Notes: a model not told the origin generated them from the sequence alone. DNA of 64,000 nucleotides from Sphingomonas sp. PP-F2F-G114-C0414 (GCF_003688595.1 NZ_RCWT01000009.1:1-64000), one strand, 5' to 3'. Shown: positions 1 through 8,357, counted from the stretch's first letter. A program made the numbers and translations.

Positions 1-404
1 TCATGGCCGCCGGTGATTACTATCCACAGGACCTGTATTGAAAATCTTGACTTCAACGAGTCACATGCTGCCACTTCATCCCCATGAAGTCGCCTTTGGC
101 GAGTTTGATGCGCGCATAAGGGCGAACCTGGGCACCGCTGACTGCTGGTTGGACGAGCGGGCAGAATACGAGAACAGCTGAACGAATGACCGCTGTCGGG
201 CAAGCGCGGCGCCACCCGGAACGTCCGTATTTGGGCGTAAGCGGCCGGGGTATCGATGACGAAAAATCGGGGTATGGCCCGCACCGAAACCCACGGAAAC
301 GCGTAGGTGCGGCGGAGGGCTTCTCCGCCGTGAGGGTCGGGAGGTCCGCCACGACTAATAGGGTATCCGTGCCAGCTACGGCATTGTTGCTAGACCGTAG
401 AAAG
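1..404. other. Unassigned left edge
   Basis: I recognise no gene here. Both strands have short open frames, but none shows a ribosome binding site, a domain or convincing codon use. A hairpin of seven base pairs (GGCGGAG at 311-317 with CTCCGCC at 323-329) is present. The stretch lies in the mobile region that ends at tRNA-Phe and may be decayed cargo or a structured RNA. Neither can be shown from sequence alone. Confidence 0.3.
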
Positions 405-430
405 CCCCGGCAAGCTTTCACCTGCCGGGG
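405..430 (-). terminator. Hairpin terminator after the 42-aa gene
   Basis: CCCCGGCA at 405-412 pairs perfectly with TGCCGGGG at 423-430 around a ten-base loop. It begins nine bases past the stop codon of the small minus-strand gene and is followed on that strand by CTTTCT, a weak U-rich tail. The position and perfect stem suggest an intrinsic terminator. Confidence 0.55.
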
Positions 431-438
431 TACGAGGT

Positions 439-567
439 TCACTTCGGATGCTTGATCCGCTCGTGTTCCGTGGTCTTCGGATGACGCTCAGCAAACCGCT
501 CGGTTACGAACCGACCAGTATCCGAGTTCCGATAGGCGTCTTGCTTCGGTACGGGGGGTTTAGCCAT
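439..567 (-). CDS. Small conserved-looking 42-residue protein
   Basis: This is a short gene of 42 residues that starts MAKPPVPKQDAYR and continues with a charged stretch around GRFVTERFAERHP. It has a good ribosome binding site (AAGGTGAA, about five bases before ATG at 565-567) and a hairpin terminator directly after the stop. The protein is basic and hydrophilic, with no signal peptide or membrane segment. I recall similar small proteins of unknown function in proteobacteria, but I assign no role. The next genes on the same strand are the PIN toxin pair about 180 bases upstream. Confidence rests on the ribosome binding site, terminator and natural-looking residue composition. Confidence 0.6.
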   Translation of the reverse strand: MAKPPVPKQDAYRNSDTGRFVTERFAERHPKTTEHERIKHPK

Positions 568-717
568 TTTACTTCACCTTATTGTCAGGCGCGGTGCCCG
601 ATTGAGATGCAGCCCTATCTTGCGCCCCCGTGAAGCTGTGCTAAGCGCACAGTGCTTGCCTTCATGTGGGGCGCATCCCCGTACAGCGGGCTGCAAACCG
701 TACGGAGAAACTTTGGA

Positions 718-740
718 GGGCGCGATCGGAAGTCGCGCCC
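718..740 (-). terminator. Hairpin after the PIN toxin gene
   Basis: GGGCGCGA (718-725) pairs with TCGCGCCC (733-740), an eight-base-pair perfect stem with a seven-base loop. It lies nine bases beyond the stop of the PIN gene on the minus strand. No strong U-run follows, so termination efficiency is uncertain. Confidence 0.4.
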
Positions 741-748
741 CTCATTGT

Positions 749-1324
749 CTATAGCAAATCCTTATAGTCGCTGAGCCGTGCATGGGCTTGGACAAGCCCG
801 CACGCTTCAAAGCGCGCCAGGTAATCCTCCGGTGTCGGGTTCGATTTCGACATCGCGGCTCGGTGACGTTTACAGGCTGCAAGTGCACGGCCTGGATGCA
901 AATCGATGATATTTACAATGAAGTCGTCGGGGTGAATGAGATCAAGTTTGAACCCCTGCAGTGTCTGTGCCGGGAAATCCTTGAGGTTAGCGGTGATTAT
1001 ACCGTGGCATTTTCCAACCACTGCGGCAGCTAGAACATGTCGGTCATCGGGATCGGGTAGGTTCAGGGCCTGAATAATGGGTTGGTAGCCAGACACCTCG
1101 GCGTCAGGAAATTGATCTGCCATGATGGCCTGCTGGGCGTCCAACCGATCATCACCAACGTCAGGGTACCTACGCTTGATCGACCGCCGCCATTCTTCAA
1201 TGACGTCAGCCGACCAGGCAGGACGAAATAAACGCTCGTCGGCGAACCAGAGCATTGCACCCCGCAAAAAAGCGGGGTGCAGGACGTTAGCGTCTAAGAA
1301 TGCTAGGTATCGCCCGATCAACAT
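749..1324 (-). CDS. PIN-domain toxin-like ribonuclease
   Basis: The 191-residue protein opens with FLDANVLHPAFLR, the first acidic motif of PIN nucleases (about residues 9-21). It has a second acidic patch at LPDPDDRHVLAAA near residue 90 and a strand-acid motif ITANLKDFP near residue 112. PIN domains of toxin pairs cut RNA with Mg2+. It starts at 1322-1324 in a TAATG overlap with the upstream HTH gene, so the two are translationally coupled, as expected for toxin and antitoxin. The protein is longer than classic VapC (about 130 residues) and belongs to the larger PIN group found with excisionase-type HTH partners. Toxicity is inferred from domain and context only. The pair may stabilise the mobile region it lies in. 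Confidence 0.75.
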   Translation of the reverse strand: MLIGRYLAFLDANVLHPAFLRGAMLWFADERLFRPAWSADVIEEWRRSIKRRYPDVGDDRLDAQQAIMADQFPDAEVSGYQPIIQALNLPDPDDRHVLAAAVVGKCHGIITANLKDFPAQTLQGFKLDLIHPDDFIVNIIDLHPGRALAACKRHRAAMSKSNPTPEDYLARFEACGLVQAHARLSDYKDLL

Positions 1325-1833
1325 TACCCGTCCTTCATTCCAACGGGCTCATCATCATACAGCCCCAATTCCTCATCCGACGCGACCATCGCCGACAAAG
1401 CGATTCGACGCTCGTAATCAGTTCTATCTCGGAAGCTGAGGACATCTTGAGCGCGCAGCTTGCGATGCGTTCCGACCATCCGAGAGTGAATTTTGCCCGC
1501 GTCGATCAGCTTGATGACATGCGGCCGCGATACATTGAGAAGGTCTGCTGCCTGCTGAGTAGTTAGCTCAGCCGAAACAGGAACCACGGCCACGGCGTTG
1601 CCGTTGCCCATCTCAACCAGCATATTAACCAGTACGCGAAAAATGTTCGCCGGAAGGCTGATTGGTTCTTCAGCGTCCGCATGATCGGCATCGTCGCCAG
1701 CGCGGTCTAGGGTAAAGCTCACAGGCTTGCCCTTGTTGAATCGCGAAAGCTGACGCGCAGCGGTGCGCGCAGCGTCGATGTCCTCGACGCTCGGCTCGTG
1801 CAGTTCATCCAGCTTAACCGCTACCGCAGTCAT
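1324..1833 (-). CDS. Excisionase-type HTH protein, probable antitoxin
   Basis: This 169-residue protein has a MerR/excisionase-type helix-turn-helix in its C-terminal half (LTTQQAADLLNVSRPHVIK, then a wing containing GTHRKLRAQDVL). The N-terminal half is acidic and probably binds the partner. I chose the ATG at 1831-1833 because AAGGAG lies eight bases before it; a longer frame upstream lacks such a site. Its TAA stop overlaps the ATG of the PIN gene by one base. By analogy with PIN/HTH pairs it would neutralise the toxin and repress the shared promoter in the 1834-2083 gap. Confidence 0.7.
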   Translation of the reverse strand: MTAVAVKLDELHEPSVEDIDAARTAARQLSRFNKGKPVSFTLDRAGDDADHADAEEPISLPANIFRVLVNMLVEMGNGNAVAVVPVSAELTTQQAADLLNVSRPHVIKLIDAGKIHSRMVGTHRKLRAQDVLSFRDRTDYERRIALSAMVASDEELGLYDDEPVGMKDG

Positions 1834-2083
1834 TGCCTGTCTCCTTGTTGGTTGCCCATCTATGCGCCAATCGCAGCAAACGCAATATCCGCAGTAAACG
1901 AAAATTCCGCCTAATTGTTTCATAGCGGCAAAAAGCTCGTTCCGGTGCCTGTCGAGGGAATTAGCGGTGCCTGCGAACTAGCTGCCAGCTTCCCAGACAT
2001 TGCGCACCGCCGCGCCCCACGCGCTGTGACAGTTCGCATCACCTGAGCCGCAATGACGGCTATCCTCTAGCGAGAGCAAACGC

Positions 2084-3301
2084 ATGCTGACCAACGCCGC
2101 GGTGAAAGCCGCGCGGCCGAAAACGGCCGCCTACAAGCTGTTCGATCAAGGCGGCCTGCACCTCTACGTCGCGCCGACCGGCCGGAAGTCATTCCGGATG
2201 AAGTATCGCCTCGGCCGCAAAGAGCAGCTGCTGACGATCGGCGCGGTGCCCGAGGTGACGCTCGATGCCGCCCGGGCCCGGTGCGACCAGGTGCGCGAGC
2301 AGCTCGGCCGCGGCGAGGATCCGCGAACTTGCGAACTTGCGCAAACCGGCAAGGCTCGTGCTTTCGAAAACGTCGCGCGCCAGTGGCACGCGCACATGCG
2401 CCGGCGCTGGACGGAGGTGCATGCCGGCGACGTGATGGCGAGCCTCGAGCGCGACGTCTTCCCGGCGATCGGCGCGATGCCGATCGGCGCCGTTACCGTG
2501 CCGGTGATCCTGAACGCGCTGCGCGTCATCGAGGAGCGCGGCAGCCTGGTCACCGCGAGCCGCGTCCGCCAGCGGATCTCGGCCGTATTCGCCTATGCGA
2601 TGGCGGAGGACCTGGTCGACCAGGATCCCGCGGCGATCGTCAGCCGCGCGCTCACCCCGCCGGCGCCGGCACAGCATCATCCCGCATTGCTCGAGATCGA
2701 GGACGCGCGTGCGCTGCTCGCCGCGGCCGAGCTGGTCGACGTCGCGCCGGTGGTGAAACACGCGTCGCGATTCCTTGCGCTGACCGCGGTCCGCTTCGCT
2801 GCGGTCCGCGGCGCGCGCTGGGAGGAGATCGAGGACCTGGACGGCGCCGCGCCGCTGTGGCGGGTACCGGCCGCGCGGATGAAGCTGGCGGCAGCGAAGA
2901 AGCTCGACGCGAAGAATGACCACGCGGTGCCGCTATCGCACCAGGCGGTCGCGCTGCTGCGCGAGGTCCGCGGGAATATGCATCAGGACGATGCAAATAT
3001 GCATGGTTTGATCTTCGATTGCGGCGCCGGCCGGGTGATTGGTGAGAAGTCGATTGGCGCCCTGTACGATCGCGCGGGGTTCGAGGGGCGCCATGTCCCG
3101 CACGGTTGGCGCGCATCGTTCTCGACGGTGATGAACGAGCGGGGATCGGACGGCGCCGACATCGAGCGGGCGCTGGCGCATACGCCGAAGGACAAGGTCA
3201 AAGCGGCGTACGATCGGAGCGAGCGCCTTCAGCGCCTGCGCGATCTGTTCCAGGAGTGGGCGGATCTGTTGGCGCCGGCCGCGCCGATATCGGTCGACTA
3301 G
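2084..3301 (+). CDS. Tyrosine-recombinase integrase, DUF4102 type
   Basis: The 405-residue protein has the arm-binding DUF4102 domain at the N-terminus (KLFDQGGLHLYV, about residues 19-30), a core-binding domain (residues 100-190) and a C-terminal tyrosine recombinase domain. Catalytic landmarks are the first arginine in LTAVR, the HxxR box HGWR, a histidine in LAHTP and the nucleophile tyrosine in KAAYDR. It would catalyse site-specific insertion and excision of a mobile element. Overall length and all catalytic boxes look intact. It resembles the second integrase at 4667-5950, so two related elements, or a tandem insertion, are likely. Its TAG stop overlaps the stop of the convergent gene at 3298. 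Confidence 0.9.
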   Translation: MLTNAAVKAARPKTAAYKLFDQGGLHLYVAPTGRKSFRMKYRLGRKEQLLTIGAVPEVTLDAARARCDQVREQLGRGEDPRTCELAQTGKARAFENVARQWHAHMRRRWTEVHAGDVMASLERDVFPAIGAMPIGAVTVPVILNALRVIEERGSLVTASRVRQRISAVFAYAMAEDLVDQDPAAIVSRALTPPAPAQHHPALLEIEDARALLAAAELVDVAPVVKHASRFLALTAVRFAAVRGARWEEIEDLDGAAPLWRVPAARMKLAAAKKLDAKNDHAVPLSHQAVALLREVRGNMHQDDANMHGLIFDCGAGRVIGEKSIGALYDRAGFEGRHVPHGWRASFSTVMNERGSDGADIERALAHTPKDKVKAAYDRSERLQRLRDLFQEWADLLAPAAPISVD

Positions 3302-3669
3302 ATCGAGTCGGGCTGGACGAGGCCGGCCGCTAGATCTTCGCGGTACCGCAGACAGTCGGCGAGGTTTCGCCAGTCGTAGTCGCCGACGATCCAGTCGTTG
3401 CCGCATGCCCGGCAGTATTCCATGCCGACCCCACCGCCGCCACCGCCGAGAATGTCGGCGCCAGGCGCACCGCAGAATTGACATGGCTCATGTTCGAACG
3501 CCTCCCAGTCGTCGGCCGCGATCGAGCCGAGCGGGGCGTTCGATCCAATTCGCCATGCGGGGTGGGTTGCGTCACCGCGACCGCTGACGAAGCGACAGAT
3601 CGCCAGTCGTGCCGCCCACTGGCGTGTGCGGTCGAAACGGCAGTCGGTAATTCGATCGAGCGGCGTCAT
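3298..3669 (-). CDS. Hypothetical protein with CxxC pairs
   Basis: The 123-residue protein has two cysteine pairs, CQFCG and YCRACGNDW, separated by a glycine-rich stretch. This is compatible with a small zinc ribbon near the C-terminus. I take the ATG at 3667-3669 (MTPLDRITDC); a longer frame reading further upstream is low-complexity. The gene converges on the integrase, and the two stop codons share bases 3299-3300. I do not recognise a family. The position between two integrases suggests mobile-element cargo. Zinc binding is inference from the cysteine spacing only. Confidence 0.5.
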   Translation of the reverse strand: MTPLDRITDCRFDRTRQWAARLAICRFVSGRGDATHPAWRIGSNAPLGSIAADDWEAFEHEPCQFCGAPGADILGGGGGGVGMEYCRACGNDWIVGDYDWRNLADCLRYREDLAAGLVQPDSI

Positions 3670-3847
3670 TTGGGGCTCATCTTCGACAGCGCCGCATGCG
3701 CGACGCGTGAGGCGGTTGGCACCGTTCGTGCTCCTCCCCCTCGGCAGCCCGGGGCGGCGCAAGCCGCCTCGTTCCGACAGCCGGGTCTTGGCGGTCGGGT
3801 GCTCAAGGCGGTCCGTTTCGGCATTGGGGGAGCATCAAACTGAAGCA

Positions 3848-3869
3848 TGGGGCCGCCAAAGCGGTCCCA
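3848..3869. terminator. Hairpin between HTH gene and zinc-ribbon gene
   Basis: TGGGGCCGC (3848-3856) pairs with GCGGTCCCA (3861-3869), nine base pairs including one G-T wobble and a CAAA loop. It lies about ten bases past the stop of the minus-strand HTH gene. On the plus strand it is followed by TTCCTTATTATTAT, so the direction of termination is unclear. Confidence 0.35.
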
Positions 3870-3879
3870 TTCCTTATTA

Positions 3880-4653
3880 TTATATCTTCGCGACCCTGAT
3901 AGTTTCGACAGATTGGAATCGCGCTATTCGATCATGCGCGCGGCCGTAGCTTGCGAGGGCCTTCGCGAGAACGGTTTGATCGCCGAGGCGGAACGCGGCC
4001 AGCTCCTCGGCCGACAACGTGTCGAGCATGCGCTGAACGTGCTCTGCGTCGTCCTGCTCGCGTTGCACCTGGTCGTCGGGCTTAGGGGCGGAGCCGAACT
4101 TCGCCTTGAGCGCCTTTGCCAGCCACGTCGGTACCAGGAACCAGTAGGCCGTCGTGATCTGTTCGACCTGCGGCCCCTTGGGATCAGGATCTTCGACCGG
4201 GCGGGTGCGGAGCAGCTTTCCGAGCAAGCCGGCGTCGACCAGCTCCTTGATCGCTTTGTCGACGGTCGCAATCGCGACATTCGCGCGACGTGCAATGCCC
4301 TTGATCGAAGGGAAGCATGCGCCGTTCTCGAAGTTCCGGAAGCTCATGATGACGTCGTAGACATGGGGCGTGCGGAAGCTCAGCGGGCCCCGGCGGTTCC
4401 CCGCCTTCTTCTGCGCGGGGCTCATCGACCAGGCGCGCACCTGGCGGAGGCGCTCGTTACGCACTGCCGCGGAGAACGTGTTGTGCTTTGCCCACTCGCG
4501 CTTCTCGCGATCACCGGCGTGGTAGCTGTTGCGGCGGACGTCCGAGCTGGTGCCGCGGCGCAGGCCCTGTAGGGCCGAGCTTGTCTGCTTCAGCTGGTGA
4601 CGGGCCGCGCGGGCCGCATTTGCGGCCGTCAGGCGGTTTGCACCGGCGCTCAC
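3880..4653 (-). CDS. Helix-turn-helix protein, possible replication initiator or regulator
   Basis: The 257-residue protein has a basic N-terminus and a central winged-helix segment (FPSIKGIARRANVAIATVDK followed by AIKELVDAGLL, about residues 114-145). It ends in a charged C-terminal third. The middle is of the kind seen in plasmid and phage replication initiators and in helix-turn-helix proteins of integrated elements. It lies 13 bases downstream of the integrase at 4667-5950 on the same strand, so they are probably co-transcribed as core genes of one element. No catalytic motif is visible. Replication initiation is a guess; a transcription regulator is equally possible. Confidence 0.6.
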   Translation of the reverse strand: MSAGANRLTAANAARAARHQLKQTSSALQGLRRGTSSDVRRNSYHAGDREKREWAKHNTFSAAVRNERLRQVRAWSMSPAQKKAGNRRGPLSFRTPHVYDVIMSFRNFENGACFPSIKGIARRANVAIATVDKAIKELVDAGLLGKLLRTRPVEDPDPKGPQVEQITTAYWFLVPTWLAKALKAKFGSAPKPDDQVQREQDDAEHVQRMLDTLSAEELAAFRLGDQTVLAKALASYGRAHDRIARFQSVETIRVAKI

Positions 4654-4666
4654 AGCGCCGCTCCGA

Positions 4667-5950
4667 TCAGGGGTGTCGAGGCCCCTCGATCAGCTGCCCT
4701 GGTAGCATCTGCCCCACGCTGAGCATGTCCGCCCATTCCTGCGCGATCTCGCGACGTCGCGGCATGTAGGCGTAGCGATTGTAGATTGCCTCCACGCTGC
4801 CGGCGACGTGCGCCAGCATCAGATCGATGACCTCCCGATCGCCCTTGCGATCTTCCTCGGCCGCAAGCCTGTTCATCACGGTCGAGAAGGTTGCCCGCCA
4901 GCCGTGCGGCAGGTGAATTCCCGCGTACCCGGCCTCGCGATATAACTTGCTGATCGTGCTGTCGCTGATCGGCCGATTCGCGAACCTGATCGAGCGGAAG
5001 ATCAGCCCCTTCGCGTCGCTGAAGCCGATCGCGACCTGCACGATCTCGACCGCCTGCCGCGATAACGGAACGATGAACTCGTACGCCGGATCGTTCCGGC
5101 GTTCCTGCGCCAGCTTCATCTTCGCAGCGGGAATTCGCCAGATCGGCGAATCGCCGTTCAGATCCTCGAACTCGTGCACCTCGGCGAGACGCAACACGCC
5201 CGATCGTACCGCGGTCAACGCGAGCAACCTCGATGCCAACCGCGTCAGCGGATAGACGCGACGGCTCTCGACTACCGTCAGCAACTTCCGCGCCTCGACG
5301 ATCGTTTGCACCGCCGGATAGCGGCCGCGCCGAATCCTGCCGAGCGCCTTGCCCATTTCCGCCGCGGGGTTGTTCGTCGCGATCGCGCTGGCGATCGCAT
5401 GGACGAAGATGTCCGAGATCCGCTGCCGGGCCCGGTGCGCTACGTCCGCCGACCCACGCGATTCGATCGCCCGAAGCAACGCTACGATCTGCGGCGACGT
5501 GATCTGCGCGATCGGCATCTTGCCGATCGCTGGAAAGACGTCGTTCTCCAAGGTTCGCAGAACGTGCTTCGCGTGCCTGTCGCTGAACATCTTCGATTGG
5601 CTGGCGTGCCATGTCAGCGCGACTGACTTGAACGTGTGCTCGCTCTGCGCTGCCGCCTGCGCGGCCTGCACGAGGCGATCGATCGATGGATCCACACCCG
5701 ACCGAAGCAGAGCTGCGGCTTGTTCCCGCGCGATTCGCGCCTTCTTCAGCGACACGTCCGGATATAGACCGAACGTCAGCCGCTTCTCCTTGCCGTGGAT
5801 GCGATACTTCCAACGCCAGGATCGAGCACCCGACTTCAGAATTTCGAGGTAGAGCCCATGCCCGTCGAATAGCTTCGACTTCCCGTCGACCGGGGGCGAC
5901 TTGCACTGAAGGTCGGTTAGCAACCGATGCCCCCAGCTCTGAAAAACCAT
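4667..5950 (-). CDS. Tyrosine-recombinase integrase next to tRNA-Phe
   Basis: This integrase has the DUF4102 arm-binding domain (KLFDGHGLYLEI), a core-binding domain and a catalytic domain. Catalytic residues are visible: arginine in LTAVR, the box HGWR, histidine in LAHVAG and the tyrosine region EAIYNRYAYM. The start is uncertain. I use ATG at 5948-5950; the family usually begins close to LLTDLQCK, so a downstream TTG is also possible, and a further in-frame ATG lies at 5986. The gene lies about 130 bases from the 3' end of tRNA-Phe, the usual arrangement for an element that integrates into a tRNA gene. It is clearly related to the integrase at 2084-3301. Confidence 0.88.
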   Translation of the reverse strand: MVFQSWGHRLLTDLQCKSPPVDGKSKLFDGHGLYLEILKSGARSWRWKYRIHGKEKRLTFGLYPDVSLKKARIAREQAAALLRSGVDPSIDRLVQAAQAAAQSEHTFKSVALTWHASQSKMFSDRHAKHVLRTLENDVFPAIGKMPIAQITSPQIVALLRAIESRGSADVAHRARQRISDIFVHAIASAIATNNPAAEMGKALGRIRRGRYPAVQTIVEARKLLTVVESRRVYPLTRLASRLLALTAVRSGVLRLAEVHEFEDLNGDSPIWRIPAAKMKLAQERRNDPAYEFIVPLSRQAVEIVQVAIGFSDAKGLIFRSIRFANRPISDSTISKLYREAGYAGIHLPHGWRATFSTVMNRLAAEEDRKGDREVIDLMLAHVAGSVEAIYNRYAYMPRRREIAQEWADMLSVGQMLPGQLIEGPRHP

Positions 5951-5980
5951 GCCCCCATAATGCCCCCGAATGCCCCCGCC
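5949..5980. repeat. Three short direct repeats at the integrase start
   Basis: The heptamer TGCCCCC occurs three times at about ten-base spacing between the integrase start and tRNA-Phe. A second small direct repeat, ATGGCGGCTT then ATGGCGGCTC, follows at about 5994-6005. Tandem short repeats between int and the attachment site are typical of arm-type integrase binding sites. That role is inferred. Confidence 0.4.
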
Positions 5981-6083
5981 TAACATGGCGGCTTATGGCG
6001 GCTCCTGACGGCATCTGAAAGCCTGCAAAAGCCCGGATTTGCGTGCTATTTGACTGGCTATGACGGTCGATGGCGGGGGTAAA

Positions 6084-6159
6084 TGGTGCCCGGAGACGGG
6101 GTCGAACCGCCGACACTGCGATTTTCAGTCGCATGCTCTACCAACTGAGCTATCCGGGC
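6084..6159 (-). tRNA. tRNA-Phe (GAA)
   Basis: On the minus strand the 76-base sequence folds as a tRNA. The acceptor GCCCGGA pairs with TCCGGGC, followed by discriminator A and an encoded CCA. The D arm has AGCTCAGTTGGTAGAGC, the anticodon loop CTGAAAA gives anticodon GAA, and the T arm has GGTTCGACCCC. Its 3' end faces the integrase at 4667-5950, which marks it as the likely attachment site. I found no second copy of the tRNA 3' end in the 1-6083 stretch, so the far boundary is probably outside the window or decayed. Confidence 0.95.
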
Positions 6160-6212
6160 ACGTCCGGTCTGGGACCGGAGAAGCGTCCGACCTTGCGATC
6201 GGAAGGGCGCGT

Positions 6213-6398
6213 TTAGTCGGGGTCTTCGGCGCTGTCCAGCCCCGTTTGCGCAATTGATCGGCCGGGAATGCGATAGCCTTCGCCAAGCCACTGCAACAGG
6301 TCGCGGTCGCGGTGGCGGCTCGAGCAGAACGGCTTGTACTCGGCAACTGCGGGCTGGTCGCAGATCGGGCATTTGACGGTGGGGGAGGTGGGCATCAT
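6213..6398 (-). CDS. yacG: DNA gyrase inhibitor YacG
   Basis: The 61-residue protein carries the YacG zinc-binding pattern: CPICDQP near the N-terminus and PFCSSRHRDRDLLQWLGEGY, which supplies the second cysteine and the conserved arginine-aspartate-leucine run. YacG is a small zinc protein that binds GyrB and inhibits gyrase. Start: two adjacent ATGs at 6398 and 6395; the first overlaps the TGA stop of the upstream ribonuclease gene (ATGA), so translation is coupled. The order infA-maf-RNase E/G-yacG is common in sphingomonads. Confidence 0.9.
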   Translation of the reverse strand: MMPTSPTVKCPICDQPAVAEYKPFCSSRHRDRDLLQWLGEGYRIPGRSIAQTGLDSAEDPD

Positions 6399-7354
6399 CG
6401 GGCGCTCTCCAGTTCGTGGACGACGCCCGTGCGGCGTGCGAGTTCCGCGATCCAATCCGCGCGCGTCATTAGGCGCGTGTGGACTGCTGCGGGCAAAGTG
6501 TGGCGACGTGAGGCGGTCGGCGGCGTGCGTTCGAACGTGCGAAGCGCCGCGCGGGTCGCTGCACCGACCGGATCGGCGCGGAGGATCTCGGGGATGGACG
6601 CGCGGGGCCTTGGCCGGACGATCTGGAGGAACCCAAAGCCGTTCATCGCGGTCCGTTCGAACGGCTGCGGCAACGTTTCGTCGATCGCGGCGGCGACCGC
6701 GTTGCGCTGCGTCTTGCCGGCGATCGTCGGGAAATCGATCCCGATCGAGCCGCCGATACCGTGTCGGCGGATCGCGCGCGCCACGGCATGCGCGGCGGCG
6801 ACTGCGAGCGTGTCCAGCGGCGGCGCGCCATCGACGTCGAACAGCGTCATCGCCGGCGTCGGTGAGAGGCGCAGCGCGCCGAGCGGGAACACGATCTCGC
6901 CGCTCACAGCCTCGTCGAGAAGTTCGGACCAGCCCGCCGCTTCCAGCGCATCGGTTTCGTGGGAGCGGGGGCTCAGGACGGGCAGGCCGGTCGCCATGAG
7001 GCGCTCGTACAGCGTCGGGGCGGGGCAGGGCGGCAAGTCGCTGGGGACGGCCTTGGCGAGCTTCGCACGGCCCGCTTCGGGCAGCGCCTCGCGAACGATC
7101 TCGACGGTGAGGCTGGCGCCCTGCGTGATGCCGGGGGGGAGGTGGTTGATCAGCGCCTCACCGCCGTCGAGCGTGACGCGACCACGACGGCCCGGCAGCA
7201 GTTCGACGAGACGCGCAGGAGCGATGAGGCCGACCTTCAGTGCGTCAGTGTCGAGTTCGATCGCGGCTTCGACAATCTGATCATCGTCCACCAGCGCAGC
7301 GCGCGCTTCGCCGATACCGGCTTCGTAGAGCCATTCAGGCCCCGAATCAGGCAA
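6395..7354 (-). CDS. Ribonuclease E/G family protein
   Basis: The 319-residue protein resembles the short RNase E/G-like proteins encoded next to maf in alphaproteobacteria. It has an N-terminal S1-like beta region (residues 1-60), a central GGEALINHLPPG segment and a nuclease-like core near HGIGGSIGIDFPTI (about residue 203). It is far shorter than E. coli RNase G (489 residues) and lacks an obvious zinc-link region. Full catalytic competence is therefore not certain. Its start overlaps the end of maf by eight bases, and its stop overlaps the yacG start. The likely role is RNA processing or decay. Confidence 0.8.
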   Translation of the reverse strand: MPDSGPEWLYEAGIGEARAALVDDDQIVEAAIELDTDALKVGLIAPARLVELLPGRRGRVTLDGGEALINHLPPGITQGASLTVEIVREALPEAGRAKLAKAVPSDLPPCPAPTLYERLMATGLPVLSPRSHETDALEAAGWSELLDEAVSGEIVFPLGALRLSPTPAMTLFDVDGAPPLDTLAVAAAHAVARAIRRHGIGGSIGIDFPTIAGKTQRNAVAAAIDETLPQPFERTAMNGFGFLQIVRPRPRASIPEILRADPVGAATRAALRTFERTPPTASRRHTLPAAVHTRLMTRADWIAELARRTGVVHELESAR

Positions 7355-7913
7355 GCGCGACGCCCGCGGTCTTCAACAGCGCGCGCGTTTCGAACAGTGG
7401 CAAGCCGACCACCCCCGAATGGCTGCCCGACAGGAAACGGACGAATGCCTCGGCGCGGCCCTGGATCGCGTAGCCGCCGGCCTTGCCGAGGCCTTCGCCG
7501 CACGCGAGATAATCGTCGATCTCGGCGGGCGAGAGCGGCTTGAACGCGACGATCGTGTCGGCGATCCGCGTCCGCACCTTGCCGGTCGCGTCGATCACGC
7601 AGACCGCGGACAGGCAATGGTGGCGTCGACCCGACAGCTTGCCGAGCAGGTCGCGCTGGATCTCGATCGTGTCGGCGGGGGGCAGGATGCGGCTGCCGAG
7701 CGCAATTGTGGTGTCGCCGGCGAGGACGATCTCACCCTCGGCGCGCGCGACGGCACCTGCCTTCTCGACTGCGAGACGAAGCGCGTAGGCGCGGGGCGGT
7801 TCGGCCTTGCGCGGGCTCTCGTCGATGTCGGGGGATGCCACGCGCGACGGCACGACGCCGAGCCGTGCGAGCAGATCGCGGCGGCGGGGCGAGGAAGAGG
7901 CCAGGACCAGCAT
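7347..7913 (-). CDS. maf: Maf-family nucleoside triphosphate pyrophosphatase
   Basis: The 188-residue protein has the Maf signature ASSSPRRRDLLARLG at residues 5-19. It also has DIDESP, the catalytic aspartate segment VLAGDTTIALGSRILPP and the loop SGRRHHCLSAV. These enzymes hydrolyse non-canonical or modified nucleotides such as dTTP/UTP analogues to monophosphates, limiting their incorporation. The length matches the family. It lies 45 bases downstream of infA on the same strand and overlaps the ribonuclease gene, so the four genes look like one operon. Confidence 0.93.
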   Translation of the reverse strand: MLVLASSSPRRRDLLARLGVVPSRVASPDIDESPRKAEPPRAYALRLAVEKAGAVARAEGEIVLAGDTTIALGSRILPPADTIEIQRDLLGKLSGRRHHCLSAVCVIDATGKVRTRIADTIVAFKPLSPAEIDDYLACGEGLGKAGGYAIQGRAEAFVRFLSGSHSGVVGLPLFETRALLKTAGVALA

Positions 7914-7958
7914 TGGTGCCTCGTTATAGAAGCGGCAGGCGCCTAGGCACCCACGGGC

Positions 7959-8177
7959 TTATTTGAAGCGGTAGGTGATGCGACCCTTGGTCAGATCGTA
8001 CGGCGTGAGTTCGCACAGCACCTCGTCGCCGACCAGCACGCGGATGCGGTTCTTGCGCATCTTGCCGGCGGTGTGACCGAGAATCTCGTGATCGTTTTCG
8101 AGCTGAACCCGGAACATCGCGTTGGGGAGGAGTTCCACCACGCGGCCGCGCATCTCGAGCAGTTCTTCCTTGGCCAA
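7959..8177 (-). CDS. infA: Translation initiation factor IF-1
   Basis: The 72-residue protein is a complete IF-1 with the OB-fold sequence: [20 protein letters not shown] at the N-terminus, then [20 protein letters not shown] and the C-terminal segment [18 protein letters not shown]-1 binds the ribosomal A site of the 30S subunit during initiation. Length and sequence are typical. It is the first gene of the infA-maf-RNase-yacG run; its promoter should lie in the 180-base gap upstream. Confidence 0.97.
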   Translation of the reverse strand: MAKEELLEMRGRVVELLPNAMFRVQLENDHEILGHTAGKMRKNRIRVLVGDEVLCELTPYDLTKGRITYRFK

Positions 8178-8357
8178 ATATAATCTCTGAATTGGGGGAA
8201 TTTCGGGACGAGCGCCCTTACCGCAGGTTCGCGAAAAAGGAAAGCACGACCGAAGGCGGATACGGGCGTGATGCCCGAACCCGCTTGCTTGATCCCTATA
8301 TCGGCCATCGAGCGTCGTTGGACAAGAGCACCGGTCGAGGACGACGGACGCGGAATG

